From positions 1,240,001 to 1,304,000 of the forward strand of contig CAVURU010000004.1 of the NCBI GenBank assembly GCA_963744005.1: a stretch of 64,000 nt of DNA, in the 5' to 3' direction. Source of the DNA: Palsa-504 sp963744005 (GTDB lineage Bacteria; Actinomycetota; Actinomycetes; Streptosporangiales; Streptosporangiaceae). The translations under genes were made by a program, and so were the position numbers. How positions within the stretch are numbered: the first letter of the stretch is position 1; every line of letters begins with the position of its first letter. The notes beneath the pieces were generated by a model. It did no database searches. It saw only the letters and a program-made list of their open reading frames with translations, and was not told the DNA's origin. Positions 41,361-50,354 of the stretch are shown one piece after another.

Positions 41361-41846
41361 TTAGTTGAGGAAGTAGCTGCCGCCGCCGTCCTGCGGGTTG
41401 GTCACCACGGCCAGGACGGTGACGGTGCCCGCGTTGGCGAACGTCAGCCGGAGCGTGATGGCCTTGCCGTTCTGCATGGGGCCGGCGCCGGTGATCAGCA
41501 GGTAGCCGTTGTCCGGGTTGAGCCGGATCATGGTGTTCGACGGGATCGGGATGGCCGACACCGTGTGCATGGCGGCCGCGCTGCCGGTGTGCTGCTGGCT
41601 GTCCGGCGAGCGCAGCTGCACCGTGCCGCCCACGCTGGTCTGCGCCGAGACCAGCCGGTCCGGTGTCCCGTTGTTCCGGATGTCCAGGTAGGCCACCGTG
41701 GTGCCCGGGGTGGTCGGCAGCGCCACGTACGCGCTCGTGAGGCTGATCGCCGATCCGCTGCTGTGCGACGTCGCGCACCCGCTGATCCCGAGCGCGGCCA
41801 GCAACGCTGCGCTCGCGATGCCCAGGAAGGACGCCGGTTTCCGCAT
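41361..41846 (-). CDS. PCu(A)C-like lipoprotein with degenerate copper site
   Basis: The protein has 161 residues. It has a lipoprotein signal peptide with a lipobox-like ALGISGC (about residue 24). The rest resembles the periplasmic copper chaperone PCu(A)C fold (AYLDIRNNGTPDRLVSAQTS, MHTVSAIPIPSNTMIRLNP, ITLRLTFANAGTVTV). The canonical H-x-M near the end of the ligand set reads LLI here (GYLLITG), and the Met-rich loop after MH appears shortened. Copper binding may therefore be weak or lost. No cox or ycnJ partner is adjacent. Confidence 0.8.
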   Translation of the reverse strand: MRKPASFLGIASAALLAALGISGCATSHSSGSAISLTSAYVALPTTPGTTVAYLDIRNNGTPDRLVSAQTSVGGTVQLRSPDSQQHTGSAAAMHTVSAIPIPSNTMIRLNPDNGYLLITGAGPMQNGKAITLRLTFANAGTVTVLAVVTNPQDGGGSYFLN

Positions 41847-41881
41847 GACACCCAGGCTACCGCGCGGGTAGCCGGGCGGGA

Positions 41882-43432
41882 TCAACCGCGGTCGACGGCG
41901 GTGCCGATCAGGCCGAGCGAGGGCGCGCCCAGCTCGAGCAGCGCGCGGTGGAAGCGGGACAGCGTGAAGCCCGCTCCCCACTCCCGGCGAGCCCGTTCCC
42001 GCAGCTTGAGGATCTCCAGCTTGCCCCACGTGTACCGGCCGTAGGTCGGGTCGAAGGTGGCCCGCCGGGCCTCCGACAGCGCAGCCGGGCCGGACAGGTG
42101 GGTGTCGGCCTCGAACCGGCGGGCCGCCTCCGGCACCGTCATGCCCGCGGTGTGCACGCCGATGGCGCAGGCCAGCCTGGTCACCCGGACCAGGGCCTCC
42201 AGCCAGATGCCGATCCCGATCCGCGGGTCCTCGGCGCCGAAGCCCTCCTCCGCGCACAGTTCCTCGGCGTAGTGGGCCCAGCCCTCGATGAAGGCCATGG
42301 ACATGACCGTCCGCCGCACGTCCGAGCTCAGGTGGCGCAGCGCCCGGCCGTGCGAGAAGTGCCCCGGCGCGACCTCGTGCACGGCGATGCCGGGCAGCGT
42401 GGTGTCGCTGAACACCTCCAGCCACTCTTCCTGGTCCCGCTCCGGCCAGGACTCTTCCGGCGGGGTGATGTAGAACCAGGACGGGGTGTCCGGCTCGCCC
42501 GGCGCGGCCCAGAACATCATGGCCATGGCCCACCGCCGCGACTCCGGCGCGGGCCCGACCAGGCATTCGCCGTCGTGGTAGGGGACCAGGTCGTGCTCGC
42601 GGGTGAAGTCGATGGCCCGCTGCGCCCACAGCCGGCCTGCCTTGACCACGCCGTCCGCGTCGGGATGATCCCGCACCAGTTCCCGGGCCACCTCCAGGGC
42701 CGGGCGGCCCGGGGCCAGCCGAGCGCATCCCTCGGCCAGCTGGCCGAGCAGCCGGTCCCGCTCCGCGTCGGCCTGCTCCGCCAGCCGGCCCAGATCCACC
42801 GGCATGGCCTCGGCGCTGCCCATCAGCGCGCCGAGCGCCGAGCTGCCCAGCGTGGCCTCCGGGGCGCCGGCCTGCGCGGCCCGTTCCATATGCGCGACCA
42901 GCCGCGCGTGCGCGGCCAGGGCGTCCTTCAGCACCGCCTCGTTCACCGCGCGGCCCGGTCCCGGGGCCTGGTCGCCGAGCCCCGCGGCCAGGCCCCGGGT
43001 CACGCCCAGCAGGGCCTCGGCGACCGGCGCGCTGACCTGGTCCAGGGACTCGATCGCCGCGTCCACCACCCGCGGCCAGGCGGCCAGGTGCTCGGCCCAG
43101 GCCGCCGCGCGTTCGGCTTCCGGGGCGTAGGCCCGGTCGTAGGGGGCCAGCTCCAGCTCGGCCAGGTGCACGATCGGGTTACTGCGGTGCAGCTCGACCT
43201 GGCCGAAGGTGACCTGCCGCAGGTCTTCGGCCGCGGCCAGCTGCGCCTCGTCGTAGCCGTCGGCCAGGCGCTCACCGCCGGCGCGGGCCTGGGCCAGCCG
43301 GGCCAGCCCGGCCCGGACGCCGGCGGGCGACAGGTCCTGCGGCTTCCCGTCGTACTCGTGCCGCCCGCTGTTCTCGCGCATCTCGGCTACGGCGAGGTCG
43401 CAGACCGCGCGCAGCCGCGGGGAAAGGTCCAT
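41882..43432 (-). CDS. DUF885 metallopeptidase-like protein
   Basis: The protein has 516 residues. The motif HEVAPGHFSHGRAL and the later EGWAHYAEELCAEEGF match the zinc-dependent DUF885 family, where HExxxH plus a downstream Glu bind metal. There is no signal peptide, so it probably acts in the cytoplasm on short peptides or esters. Proteolytic activity is inferred from the fold. It lies between two lipoprotein genes on the same strand. Confidence 0.88.
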   Translation of the reverse strand: MDLSPRLRAVCDLAVAEMRENSGRHEYDGKPQDLSPAGVRAGLARLAQARAGGERLADGYDEAQLAAAEDLRQVTFGQVELHRSNPIVHLAELELAPYDRAYAPEAERAAAWAEHLAAWPRVVDAAIESLDQVSAPVAEALLGVTRGLAAGLGDQAPGPGRAVNEAVLKDALAAHARLVAHMERAAQAGAPEATLGSSALGALMGSAEAMPVDLGRLAEQADAERDRLLGQLAEGCARLAPGRPALEVARELVRDHPDADGVVKAGRLWAQRAIDFTREHDLVPYHDGECLVGPAPESRRWAMAMMFWAAPGEPDTPSWFYITPPEESWPERDQEEWLEVFSDTTLPGIAVHEVAPGHFSHGRALRHLSSDVRRTVMSMAFIEGWAHYAEELCAEEGFGAEDPRIGIGIWLEALVRVTRLACAIGVHTAGMTVPEAARRFEADTHLSGPAALSEARRATFDPTYGRYTWGKLEILKLRERARREWGAGFTLSRFHRALLELGAPSLGLIGTAVDRG

Positions 43433-43540
43433 GCGGCGACGCTACCCTGATCCGCCGTACCACCGGGCGGAACCCGGCGGCACAGCGGGAGTGGCCCCCG
43501 GGATGCCCGCGGCGGCACAGCGGGGCGTGCCCGGGGAGGC

Positions 43541-44230
43541 CTACGGCGTGACGCCGCGGACGGCCTGGCCGGACCGGACCGGCATCACGGTCAGCAGCGG
43601 CGTGCTGGTCGACGCGCAGGCGCTGAAGCTGACGTCCGCGTACGTCGCCACCGTGTCGCCCGGCGGGTAGATGCGCAGCCCGTGCGCGGTAGCCGGCTGG
43701 CAGGTCGAGGCCGGGTAGTTGCCGGCCTGCGCGACCTGCAGCCACGCGTGCGCCGTCCCGCCGGCCGGTACCTTGATCGTCTCGCGGCCGAACGACGGGT
43801 TCTCCTGCGCCGGCGCCCCGATCTGGCTTCCGCTGCCGCTCGCCGCGGTGACGAACGACATCCCCGGATAGCCGTACATGCCGCACGCCGTAGCCGAGGT
43901 GTTGGTGAAGTTGACCGGGTAGTAGGTGCTGCCCATCGCGCCGCCGGCCGCGTTCGTGTCGACCGACACCTTGAGCGTGCCGGACTGGCACACCACCAGG
44001 CCGCCCGTCCCGGGCAGCGTGGACTGCGTGGTGCCGGGAGCCGGTGACGAGCTCGTGCCCGCCTGCTGCGTCTGCGACCCGGGGGTGGCTGTCGCGGCCG
44101 CGGACGACGAGGATGAGCTGGCGCAGGCGGCCAGCAGCCCGGTGGCGGCCACCGCGGCGGCGGCCGTGCACGCCATCGGCACCGCCCGCCGCCTGCTGGC
44201 CGGATCGCGGAAAAGAGGGATCGTGAACAT
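43541..44230 (-). CDS. DUF4232 lipoprotein
   Basis: The protein has 229 residues. The signal peptide has an RRR cluster, a hydrophobic core and the lipobox LLAAC. A Ser/Thr/Ala-rich linker follows. The DUF4232 domain is recognised by VNFTNTSATACGMYGYPGMSFV and later AWLQVAQAGNYPASTCQP. The Cys pair probably forms disulfides outside the membrane. Function is unknown. The GAGGTGACAT ribosome-binding site is clear. It is divergent from the gamma-glutamyltransferase gene. Confidence 0.88.
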   Translation of the reverse strand: MFTIPLFRDPASRRRAVPMACTAAAAVAATGLLAACASSSSSSAAATATPGSQTQQAGTSSSPAPGTTQSTLPGTGGLVVCQSGTLKVSVDTNAAGGAMGSTYYPVNFTNTSATACGMYGYPGMSFVTAASGSGSQIGAPAQENPSFGRETIKVPAGGTAHAWLQVAQAGNYPASTCQPATAHGLRIYPPGDTVATYADVSFSACASTSTPLLTVMPVRSGQAVRGVTP

Positions 44231-44249
44231 CAGATGTCACCTCATGGTC

Positions 44250-44259
44250 ATCAGCTGAT
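44250..44259. promoter_or_regulatory. Short palindrome in the divergent DUF4232/GGT gap
   Basis: ATCAGCTGAT is a perfect 10-bp palindrome, 20 bp upstream of the lipoprotein start in a comparatively AT-rich stretch. It could be an operator half or chance. No second copy was seen. Confidence 0.25.
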
Positions 44260-44359
44260 TGCGATGAGTAATCATCCAGCATTCCCGGTGCGTTCCGCCA
44301 GCCGACACACAGGGGAGGTGACGGCTGGCGCGAGCGCGTCCCGGTGAGAGGATCGAGGT

Positions 44360-46243
44360 ATGGCTGAAAGTCCTGACTTCACCACTCGGCCTGAGCTCGC
44401 CGGTACCTTCGGCATGGTCGCCTCCACCCACTGGCTCGCCTCCGCGGCGGGCATGGCCGTACTGGAACGGGGCGGCAACGCGTTCGACGCGGCCGTGGCC
44501 GCGGGCCTGGTCCTGCAGGTCGTCGAGCCGCACCTGAACGGCCTGGGCGGCGAGGTGCCGGTCATCGCTCATCACGCCGGGCAGGGGGAGACCTTCGTCC
44601 TGTCCGGCCAGGGCCCCGCCCCGGCCGGCGCCACCCCGGCCGCGTTCGGTTACCTCGGGCTCGACCTGGTGCCCGGCAGCGGGCTGCTCGCGGCCTGCGT
44701 CCCGGGGGCCTTCGGCGCCTGGATGACACTGCTGCGCGACTACGGCACGCTGCCGCTCCGGGACGTGATGGACTACGCCATCGGCTACGCCGCGAGCGGA
44801 TACCCGATCCTCCCCTCCATCAGCTGGGGGATCGCCAGCGTGGCCGACCTGTTCCGCGACCACTGGCCCAGCTCGGCCGAGGTCTACCTGCCAAGTGGCA
44901 CGGCGCCGGCCCCGGGGGCGCGGTTCGCCAACCCGGCCCTGGCCGCGACCTATCAGCGCCTGCTGGGCGAGGCCGAGGCGGCCAGCGGCGACCGCGACGA
45001 GCAGATCGAGGCGGCCCGCCGCGCCTACTACCAGGGCTTCGTGGCCGAGACGATCGCCGCCTACCTGGCCTCCGCGGAGGTCATGGACGTGACCGGCCGG
45101 CCGCACCGCGGGCTCTTGTCCTATGACGACATGGCTGCCTGGCAGCCCGCGGTGGAGGAGCCGCTCACCGTCGACTACCAGGGCCTGACCGTCTGCAAGA
45201 CCCGGCCGTGGGGACAGGGCCCGGTCTTCGCCCAGCAGCTCACCCTGCTGGACGGCTTCGACCTGGCCGCCATGGGCGCGGGCCGGGCCGAGTTCATCCA
45301 CACCGTGATCGAGTGCGCCAAGCTGGCCTTCGCCGACCGGGAGGCCTGGTACGGCGACCCCGACTTCACCGACGTGCCGGTCGCGGCCCTGCTGTCCGGC
45401 GACTACGCCGCGGCCCGGCGCGGCCTGGTCGGGCCCGATGCCTCGCTCGAGCTGCGGCCCGGATCCCCGGACGGCCGGGCGCCCCGGCTGCCGGAGTTCA
45501 TCACCGCCTCGTTCCGGGGCGCGGACGGGGTTCCGGGCGAGGACGCGCGGGTCAATCCGCGCATGGACGCCGGGCCGGCGGTGGCCCACCTCGACCCGTC
45601 CACCGGCGAGCCGACCCTCGGCCGCGCCTCGCCGCGGGGCCCGGCGGCCTCCAGCTACCGGGCCGGCGACACCTGCCACGTGGACGTGGCCGACCGGTTC
45701 GGCAACCTGGTCTCGGCTACGCCGAGCGGCGGCTGGCTGCAGTCCTCGCCGGTCATCCCGGGGCTGGGCTTCTGCCTGGGCACCCGGGCGCAGATGTTCA
45801 CCCTCACGCCGGGCCTGCCCGCCACGATCGCGCCCGGCAAGCGGCCCCGCACCACCCTCAGCCCCAGCATGGCCCTGAAGGACGGGGAGCCCTACCTGGC
45901 CTTCGGCACGCCCGGTGGTGACCAGCAGGACCAGTGGACGCTGCTGTTCTTCCTCAATCACGTGCTGGGCGGGATGAACCTTCAGCAGGCCATCGACTTC
46001 CCGTCCTTCCACACCGCGCACATGCCGTCGTCGTTCTATCCGCGCTACGCCCAGCCCGGCGTGGTCGACATCGAATCGCGGGCGGGGGAGACCGTGATCG
46101 AGGACCTGCGGCGCCGCGGCCACCGGGTCAACGTGCGCCCCGCCTGGTCCCTCGGCCGGGTCAGCGCCGTGGGCCGCCGCGACGGCATGCTCTACGCCGC
46201 GGCCAACCCCCGCGGCATGCAGGGCTACGCCGTCGGCCGTTGA
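44360..46243 (+). CDS. Gamma-glutamyltransferase family protein
   Basis: The protein has 627 residues, an Ntn-hydrolase proenzyme that hydrolyses or transfers gamma-glutamyl groups. Conserved parts are GMVASTHWLASAAGMAVLERGGNAFDAAVA, RPWGQGPVFAQQL and the cleavage/nucleophile region GDTCHVDVADRFGNLVSATP, where the Thr of DTCH would be the catalytic N-terminal residue (GGTs more often have TTH). The C-terminal part has TPGGDQQDQW. There is no signal peptide, unlike secreted GGTs, so it may be a cytoplasmic acylase-like member. Confidence 0.9.
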   Translation: MAESPDFTTRPELAGTFGMVASTHWLASAAGMAVLERGGNAFDAAVAAGLVLQVVEPHLNGLGGEVPVIAHHAGQGETFVLSGQGPAPAGATPAAFGYLGLDLVPGSGLLAACVPGAFGAWMTLLRDYGTLPLRDVMDYAIGYAASGYPILPSISWGIASVADLFRDHWPSSAEVYLPSGTAPAPGARFANPALAATYQRLLGEAEAASGDRDEQIEAARRAYYQGFVAETIAAYLASAEVMDVTGRPHRGLLSYDDMAAWQPAVEEPLTVDYQGLTVCKTRPWGQGPVFAQQLTLLDGFDLAAMGAGRAEFIHTVIECAKLAFADREAWYGDPDFTDVPVAALLSGDYAAARRGLVGPDASLELRPGSPDGRAPRLPEFITASFRGADGVPGEDARVNPRMDAGPAVAHLDPSTGEPTLGRASPRGPAASSYRAGDTCHVDVADRFGNLVSATPSGGWLQSSPVIPGLGFCLGTRAQMFTLTPGLPATIAPGKRPRTTLSPSMALKDGEPYLAFGTPGGDQQDQWTLLFFLNHVLGGMNLQQAIDFPSFHTAHMPSSFYPRYAQPGVVDIESRAGETVIEDLRRRGHRVNVRPAWSLGRVSAVGRRDGMLYAAANPRGMQGYAVGR

Positions 46244-46296
46244 TTCCCGCGCCTGATTCCCCGCGCCGCCGACGATGCCCACGTCCGACCGCGCCA

Positions 46297-47892
46297 TCAC
46301 CCGGCGCGGGCGGGCGGGGCGTGGCTGTGCAGGATCTTGGTCCGTTTAGGGTTCCACGCGGTGGTGGTGCCATCGGGGTTCAGGACCAGCGTCCAGCCCT
46401 GCCGGTGGATCACCACTTGGTGGTGGTAGCTACAGAGCAGGACGCACCCGGCCACGCTGGTGGGGCCGCCATCCGCCTGGTGGCGGACGTGGTGGACCTG
46501 GCAGGCCGCGGCGGGCTGGTCGCAGCCGCCGGGCCACCGGCATTTGCGGTCCCGCAGGATGACCGCGGTCCGGATGCCGGCCGGGATGGTGGAGCTGACC
46601 CCGATGTCCAGGGGCAGGCTGGGCCCGGCGAGCCGGGCGCCGAGCTGCTTGGTGCGCAGGAAGCTGGCCAGGCCGCCGGGGCCGGAGAGCAGGTCGATGG
46701 CCTTGCCGATGATGGCCCGTTCCAGCGCCGCCCGAGACATGCCGGTGAGGTGGTCCAGGCCCGTCGGCCCGGAAGCCTCCGAGGCAGCGGCATGGCCGCC
46801 GGCTGCCGGAGCGGGGGCATGTCCGCTGGCCGTTGCGGCGCAGTGCCAGCCGTGGCCGGCCAGCTGCAGGCACAGCTGAACCAGGTCGTCCAGGATGGTG
46901 ATGTTGACCTCGCCGGTGACCACCGGTACCAGGGTCGCGTCGCAGGCCGCCGCGCGGGCGTCGTCGCCGTCCAGCCAGGCCGCCCCGTCGCTGCCGCTGC
47001 CGTCGGCGGCTTCGGCGCGGTGGGCGGCCCACCGGATCTGCATCTCGGTGATCCACTGGATTTCGAGCGCTGACCCGCCGTCCCGGGCCCGCAACTCGGC
47101 CAGGGCCATGAGGACCATGGCCTTAGTCGGCTGTCCGGCCCGGTCCGGCAGCAGCCCGGAGGCGATCAGCCGGCGCATGGCCTCTTGCAGCGCGTCGTGG
47201 TACCGCTGCTCCCGGGTCCGGGCATCGTCCGCCCCGGCCGGGGCGGACAGGGATTCCAGCACGGCGGTCACGATGGCCGCGCACTCTGGGGTCAGGTCTC
47301 CGGTCATCACCCCGGCCCCGCCGAACGTGGTTTCCACCCGCACCCGCCGGTCCTCGAACCCCAGCCCGGGATCGTCTTCCCCGTCGGGCCGGGACCGGGC
47401 GTAGATCTCCGCCGCCAGCCCGGCCAGCTCCGCCCGGTTCGCCCCGGCCCGCGCCGCGCCGATCAGGATCTCATCGGCGGCGGCCCGGCAGTCGGCCGGG
47501 AGCCGGTCGGTCCAGCCGCAGATCAGCCCGGCCATCGATTCCGAGACCACGGTGCCGTCGGCCAGGGCCAGCAGCACCACGGGGTGGCCGGTGGTGCGCC
47601 GGGCCCAGCTCATGTGGCCGCGGGCCGCGCCCCTGGTCACCCCGGTCTTGTGGATCAGCCACGCGGTCGGGCTGTAGTCCGCGTCCTCGCTGTAACCCTG
47701 CCCGGCGGTGAACGCGGCCAGAAAATACGCCCGCGCCGCGGTCGTGATCGCGCTGGCCTGCTCCAGCGCCCGCACGATCTCCGCCTGGGCCTGGGCCGAT
47801 AGGGCGGTGGGATCGGAGGCGGCCAGGAACCTCAGCGCGGTGAGGGCCATGTCGATGGCCTCGGCATCATTGGCCGGGGGAGCGTTACCCAT
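46297..47892 (-). CDS. DUF222 - HNH endonuclease-like (13E12-type) protein
   Basis: The protein has 531 residues. The N-terminal DUF222 region includes YSPTAWLIHKTGVTRGAARGHMSWARR. The C-terminal HNH module has CRWPGGCDQPAAACQVHHVRHQ..GGPTSV and CSYHHQVVIHRQGW, with the ββα-metal His and Asn-position residues. It is of the mobile 13E12-repeat type common in actinobacterial genomes, often in many copies. An excellent ribosome-binding site (GGAGGTGAGGA) precedes the ATG. No transposase or terminal repeats flank it. Confidence 0.88.
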   Translation of the reverse strand: MGNAPPANDAEAIDMALTALRFLAASDPTALSAQAQAEIVRALEQASAITTAARAYFLAAFTAGQGYSEDADYSPTAWLIHKTGVTRGAARGHMSWARRTTGHPVVLLALADGTVVSESMAGLICGWTDRLPADCRAAADEILIGAARAGANRAELAGLAAEIYARSRPDGEDDPGLGFEDRRVRVETTFGGAGVMTGDLTPECAAIVTAVLESLSAPAGADDARTREQRYHDALQEAMRRLIASGLLPDRAGQPTKAMVLMALAELRARDGGSALEIQWITEMQIRWAAHRAEAADGSGSDGAAWLDGDDARAAACDATLVPVVTGEVNITILDDLVQLCLQLAGHGWHCAATASGHAPAPAAGGHAAASEASGPTGLDHLTGMSRAALERAIIGKAIDLLSGPGGLASFLRTKQLGARLAGPSLPLDIGVSSTIPAGIRTAVILRDRKCRWPGGCDQPAAACQVHHVRHQADGGPTSVAGCVLLCSYHHQVVIHRQGWTLVLNPDGTTTAWNPKRTKILHSHAPPARAG

Positions 47893-48194
47893 GGGTCCTC
47901 ACCTCCATTCACTGGAGCAGGCAGGACGGACCGTTAGGTCGATTCGGGTTTTTGCTGTTTTATTCGACTCTAGACCCGGCCACTGACATTTCCGGGTCCA
48001 GCGGCAGGGCGCCGTCACATCCGCTTGGCGGAAAGCCCGATTCATCAGCGACCTAATTCAGCAAATCCTTGCGCACCAAAAAGTAACCACCGCCCCTCTT
48101 GACCGTTACCGCTGATGGGAGGTCGACTAAAGGCACCGAGGTAGGTTTTGCCATTCCATGAATCATTTCGGCTTGCAACCGGGGGGTAGGCGAG
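47893..48194. other. Non-coding, AT-richer gap between HNH and kinase genes
   Basis: This is 302 bases in a divergent gap with no credible gene. It must hold promoters for both sides. I saw no clear terminator, riboswitch or palindrome. A 72-codon minus-strand frame (48053-48271) overlaps the kinase start and has no family support. Confidence 0.4.
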
Positions 48195-50135
48195 TTGGAA
48201 GAGCTGCAGCCCGGTGATCCCCCGCGGATCGGGCCGTACCTGCTGGAAGGACGGCTGGGTTCGGGCGGCATGGGCCGGGTCTACCTGGGCCGGTCACCGG
48301 GCGGCCGGCACGTCGCGATCAAGGTCATCCGGGCCGACCTGGCCGAAAGCCCCGACTTCCGGGCCCGGTTCGCCCGGGAGGCCTCGGCGGCGCGCAAGGT
48401 GAGCGGCATCTTCACCGCGCCGGTCGTGGACGCCGACCTGACCGGGCAGGTGCCCTGGCTGGCCACGGCGTACGTTCCCGGGCCGTCCTTGACCGACGCG
48501 ATCATGCAGCGCGGACCGATGCCCGCCGCTCTGGTTTTCAGGCTCGCGGCCGGCCTGGCCGAAGGCCTGGTGGCTATTCATGCGGCAGGCGTCGTGCACC
48601 GGGACCTGAAGCCATCGAACGTGCTACTGGCCGAGGACGGGCCGAGGCTGATCGACTTCGGAATCTCCCGTTCCGTGGAGAGCAGCTCGCTCACCCACAC
48701 CGGGACAGTGGTGGGCTCGCCCGGCTTCATGTCACCGGAGCAGGCCGAGGGCCGACCGGTCGGCCCGGCCAGCGACATCTTCAGCCTGGGCGCGGTCCTC
48801 ACCTTCGCCGCCACCGGCGAGGGGCCGTTCGGTGAAGGGTCCACCGTGGCCCTGCTGTACCGGGTGGTGACCAGCGAGCCGAGCATCCGGGGCGTGCCGG
48901 AGGAGATCCGGCCGCTGATCGAGCTCTGCCTGGCCAAGGACCCGGTGCAGCGGCCCACCGCGGCTCAGCTCCTGGCCACCCTGAGCACGGCGGAGGCTGT
49001 CGCCGACCCCGAGCGCCAGGGCACGACCAGGAAATCAGCCTTCCTCGGCGTCGGGGACCAGGCCTCGTCTCCTTCTGAAGCAGCAGCCTCAGCCGCCCAA
49101 GCCGGAGCGGCCGGCGCCGGGCTGGCCGCCGCGGGCGCCGGAGCCGCCGCGGCCGCAGCGGCGGCCGCCGCCGCCCAGGCCGACCTGGCCTACCCGGCCA
49201 CCGAAAACAGCCCCGCTCTGGCCGCCGGCTCCGAGAGCCGTCCGGGTCAGGGAACGACCCTGGCCCCGTCTGAGGTCCCGTACGGCTCAGCAGGTCAGTC
49301 CACCCAGGATCGCCCCTCATGGTCCACGCCGCCGGCAGGCCCGCCGTCCTCGCCGCAGGCCCCCCAGTACCCACCGCCGCCCTATCAGCCTGACCAGTAC
49401 CCGCCGGCCCAGTACCAGCCCCCGCCGGAGCCACCCGGCCCGGGCTACTACCAGCCCCCTTCGGGCCCCCGTCCTCGGCGCTCCCGCCGGGGCTGGCTCA
49501 TCGCCTCGGCCGCCGTCCTCATCCTGGCCGTCGGGGCCATCGCTTTCCTGGCCGGCCGGGCGCGTCCCCACCACGACACCGGGAGCGTCAACGCGGCCGC
49601 CTCCTCCGCGACGTCGTCCCAGGCCAGCGCGTCGGTCACGGCTTCATCATCAGCCACCTCCACGCCTGCCCAGGCGCCCGGCGCCCCCGCCATGGCCGCT
49701 ATCGGCACCGACCTGGCCCGCAGCGCGTCGGCTCGGCCAGCCGTCGCGGCCGCGATCGCCAACGTGCAGAACTGCTCGGAGAGCCCGGCCAGCGGGGAAG
49801 CCACCATCCAGCAGGCCATCAGCACCCGCCAGGACATCCTGCAGGGCCTCAGCGCGCTGTCGGTCTCCGACCTGCCCAACGGGCAGCAGCTGCTCAGCGC
49901 GTTCACCACCGCCATGCAGAACTCGCTGGCCGCCGACAACGACTACCACGCCTGGATGGCCGATCTGGTCAGCGCGGGCGGTTCGTGCGGCTCGAACCCC
50001 GGCCAGGACTCCAATTACGTAGCGGCCGGCTCGGCCGACTCCGCCTCGACCGCCTCCAAGACCACCTTCGTGGGGCTGTGGAACCCGATGGCGCCGACCT
50101 ACGGCCAGCAGACCTACAGCGCCGACGGCTTCTGA
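48195..50135 (+). CDS. Transmembrane serine/threonine protein kinase (PknB-type)
   Basis: The protein has 646 residues. The kinase domain (about 10-270) has all key motifs: LGSGGMGRVYLG, Lys in VAIKVIR, VVHRDLKPSNVLL, LIDFGISRS and MSPEQAEG. A linker follows with a poly-Ala stretch (about 310-330) and a Pro/Tyr/Gln-rich part (QYPPPPYQPDQYPP). One membrane segment comes next (WLIASAAVLILAVGAIAFLAG) and then an external domain of about 180 residues with Cys residues and no PASTA repeats. It may sense an extracellular cue. It starts at TTG 48195 after a G-rich site, so the start is less certain than the gene. Confidence 0.93.
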   Translation: MEELQPGDPPRIGPYLLEGRLGSGGMGRVYLGRSPGGRHVAIKVIRADLAESPDFRARFAREASAARKVSGIFTAPVVDADLTGQVPWLATAYVPGPSLTDAIMQRGPMPAALVFRLAAGLAEGLVAIHAAGVVHRDLKPSNVLLAEDGPRLIDFGISRSVESSSLTHTGTVVGSPGFMSPEQAEGRPVGPASDIFSLGAVLTFAATGEGPFGEGSTVALLYRVVTSEPSIRGVPEEIRPLIELCLAKDPVQRPTAAQLLATLSTAEAVADPERQGTTRKSAFLGVGDQASSPSEAAASAAQAGAAGAGLAAAGAGAAAAAAAAAAAQADLAYPATENSPALAAGSESRPGQGTTLAPSEVPYGSAGQSTQDRPSWSTPPAGPPSSPQAPQYPPPPYQPDQYPPAQYQPPPEPPGPGYYQPPSGPRPRRSRRGWLIASAAVLILAVGAIAFLAGRARPHHDTGSVNAAASSATSSQASASVTASSSATSTPAQAPGAPAMAAIGTDLARSASARPAVAAAIANVQNCSESPASGEATIQQAISTRQDILQGLSALSVSDLPNGQQLLSAFTTAMQNSLAADNDYHAWMADLVSAGGSCGSNPGQDSNYVAAGSADSASTASKTTFVGLWNPMAPTYGQQTYSADGF

Positions 50136-50354
50136 CCCGGGCAAGCTGACCCGGGCAAGCTGACCCGAAACACCCGTAGCGCGCAAGAAACCGCAGGCCG
50201 CGGGGCCACCAGGCCGCACTCCCTGTCACCACGCCGGCAATGACGCATGTCATGGCCGGATGCTGAGGGACGGCACTACACGGGCCTCCTGCCCCGATGG
50301 TGGTATGGGTCTACCGAAAAAATCACACGGCCAGACCGGACCCTGACAGAGGAC

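Noticed and set aside
46297..47892. Idea that the DUF222-HNH gene is a complete mobile element
   Set aside because: There are no flanking terminal repeats, attachment sites or transposase. It is kept as an ordinary gene.
48053..48271. 72-codon minus-strand frame upstream of the kinase
   Set aside because: It overlaps the kinase start, lacks a clear ribosome-binding site and resembles no family.
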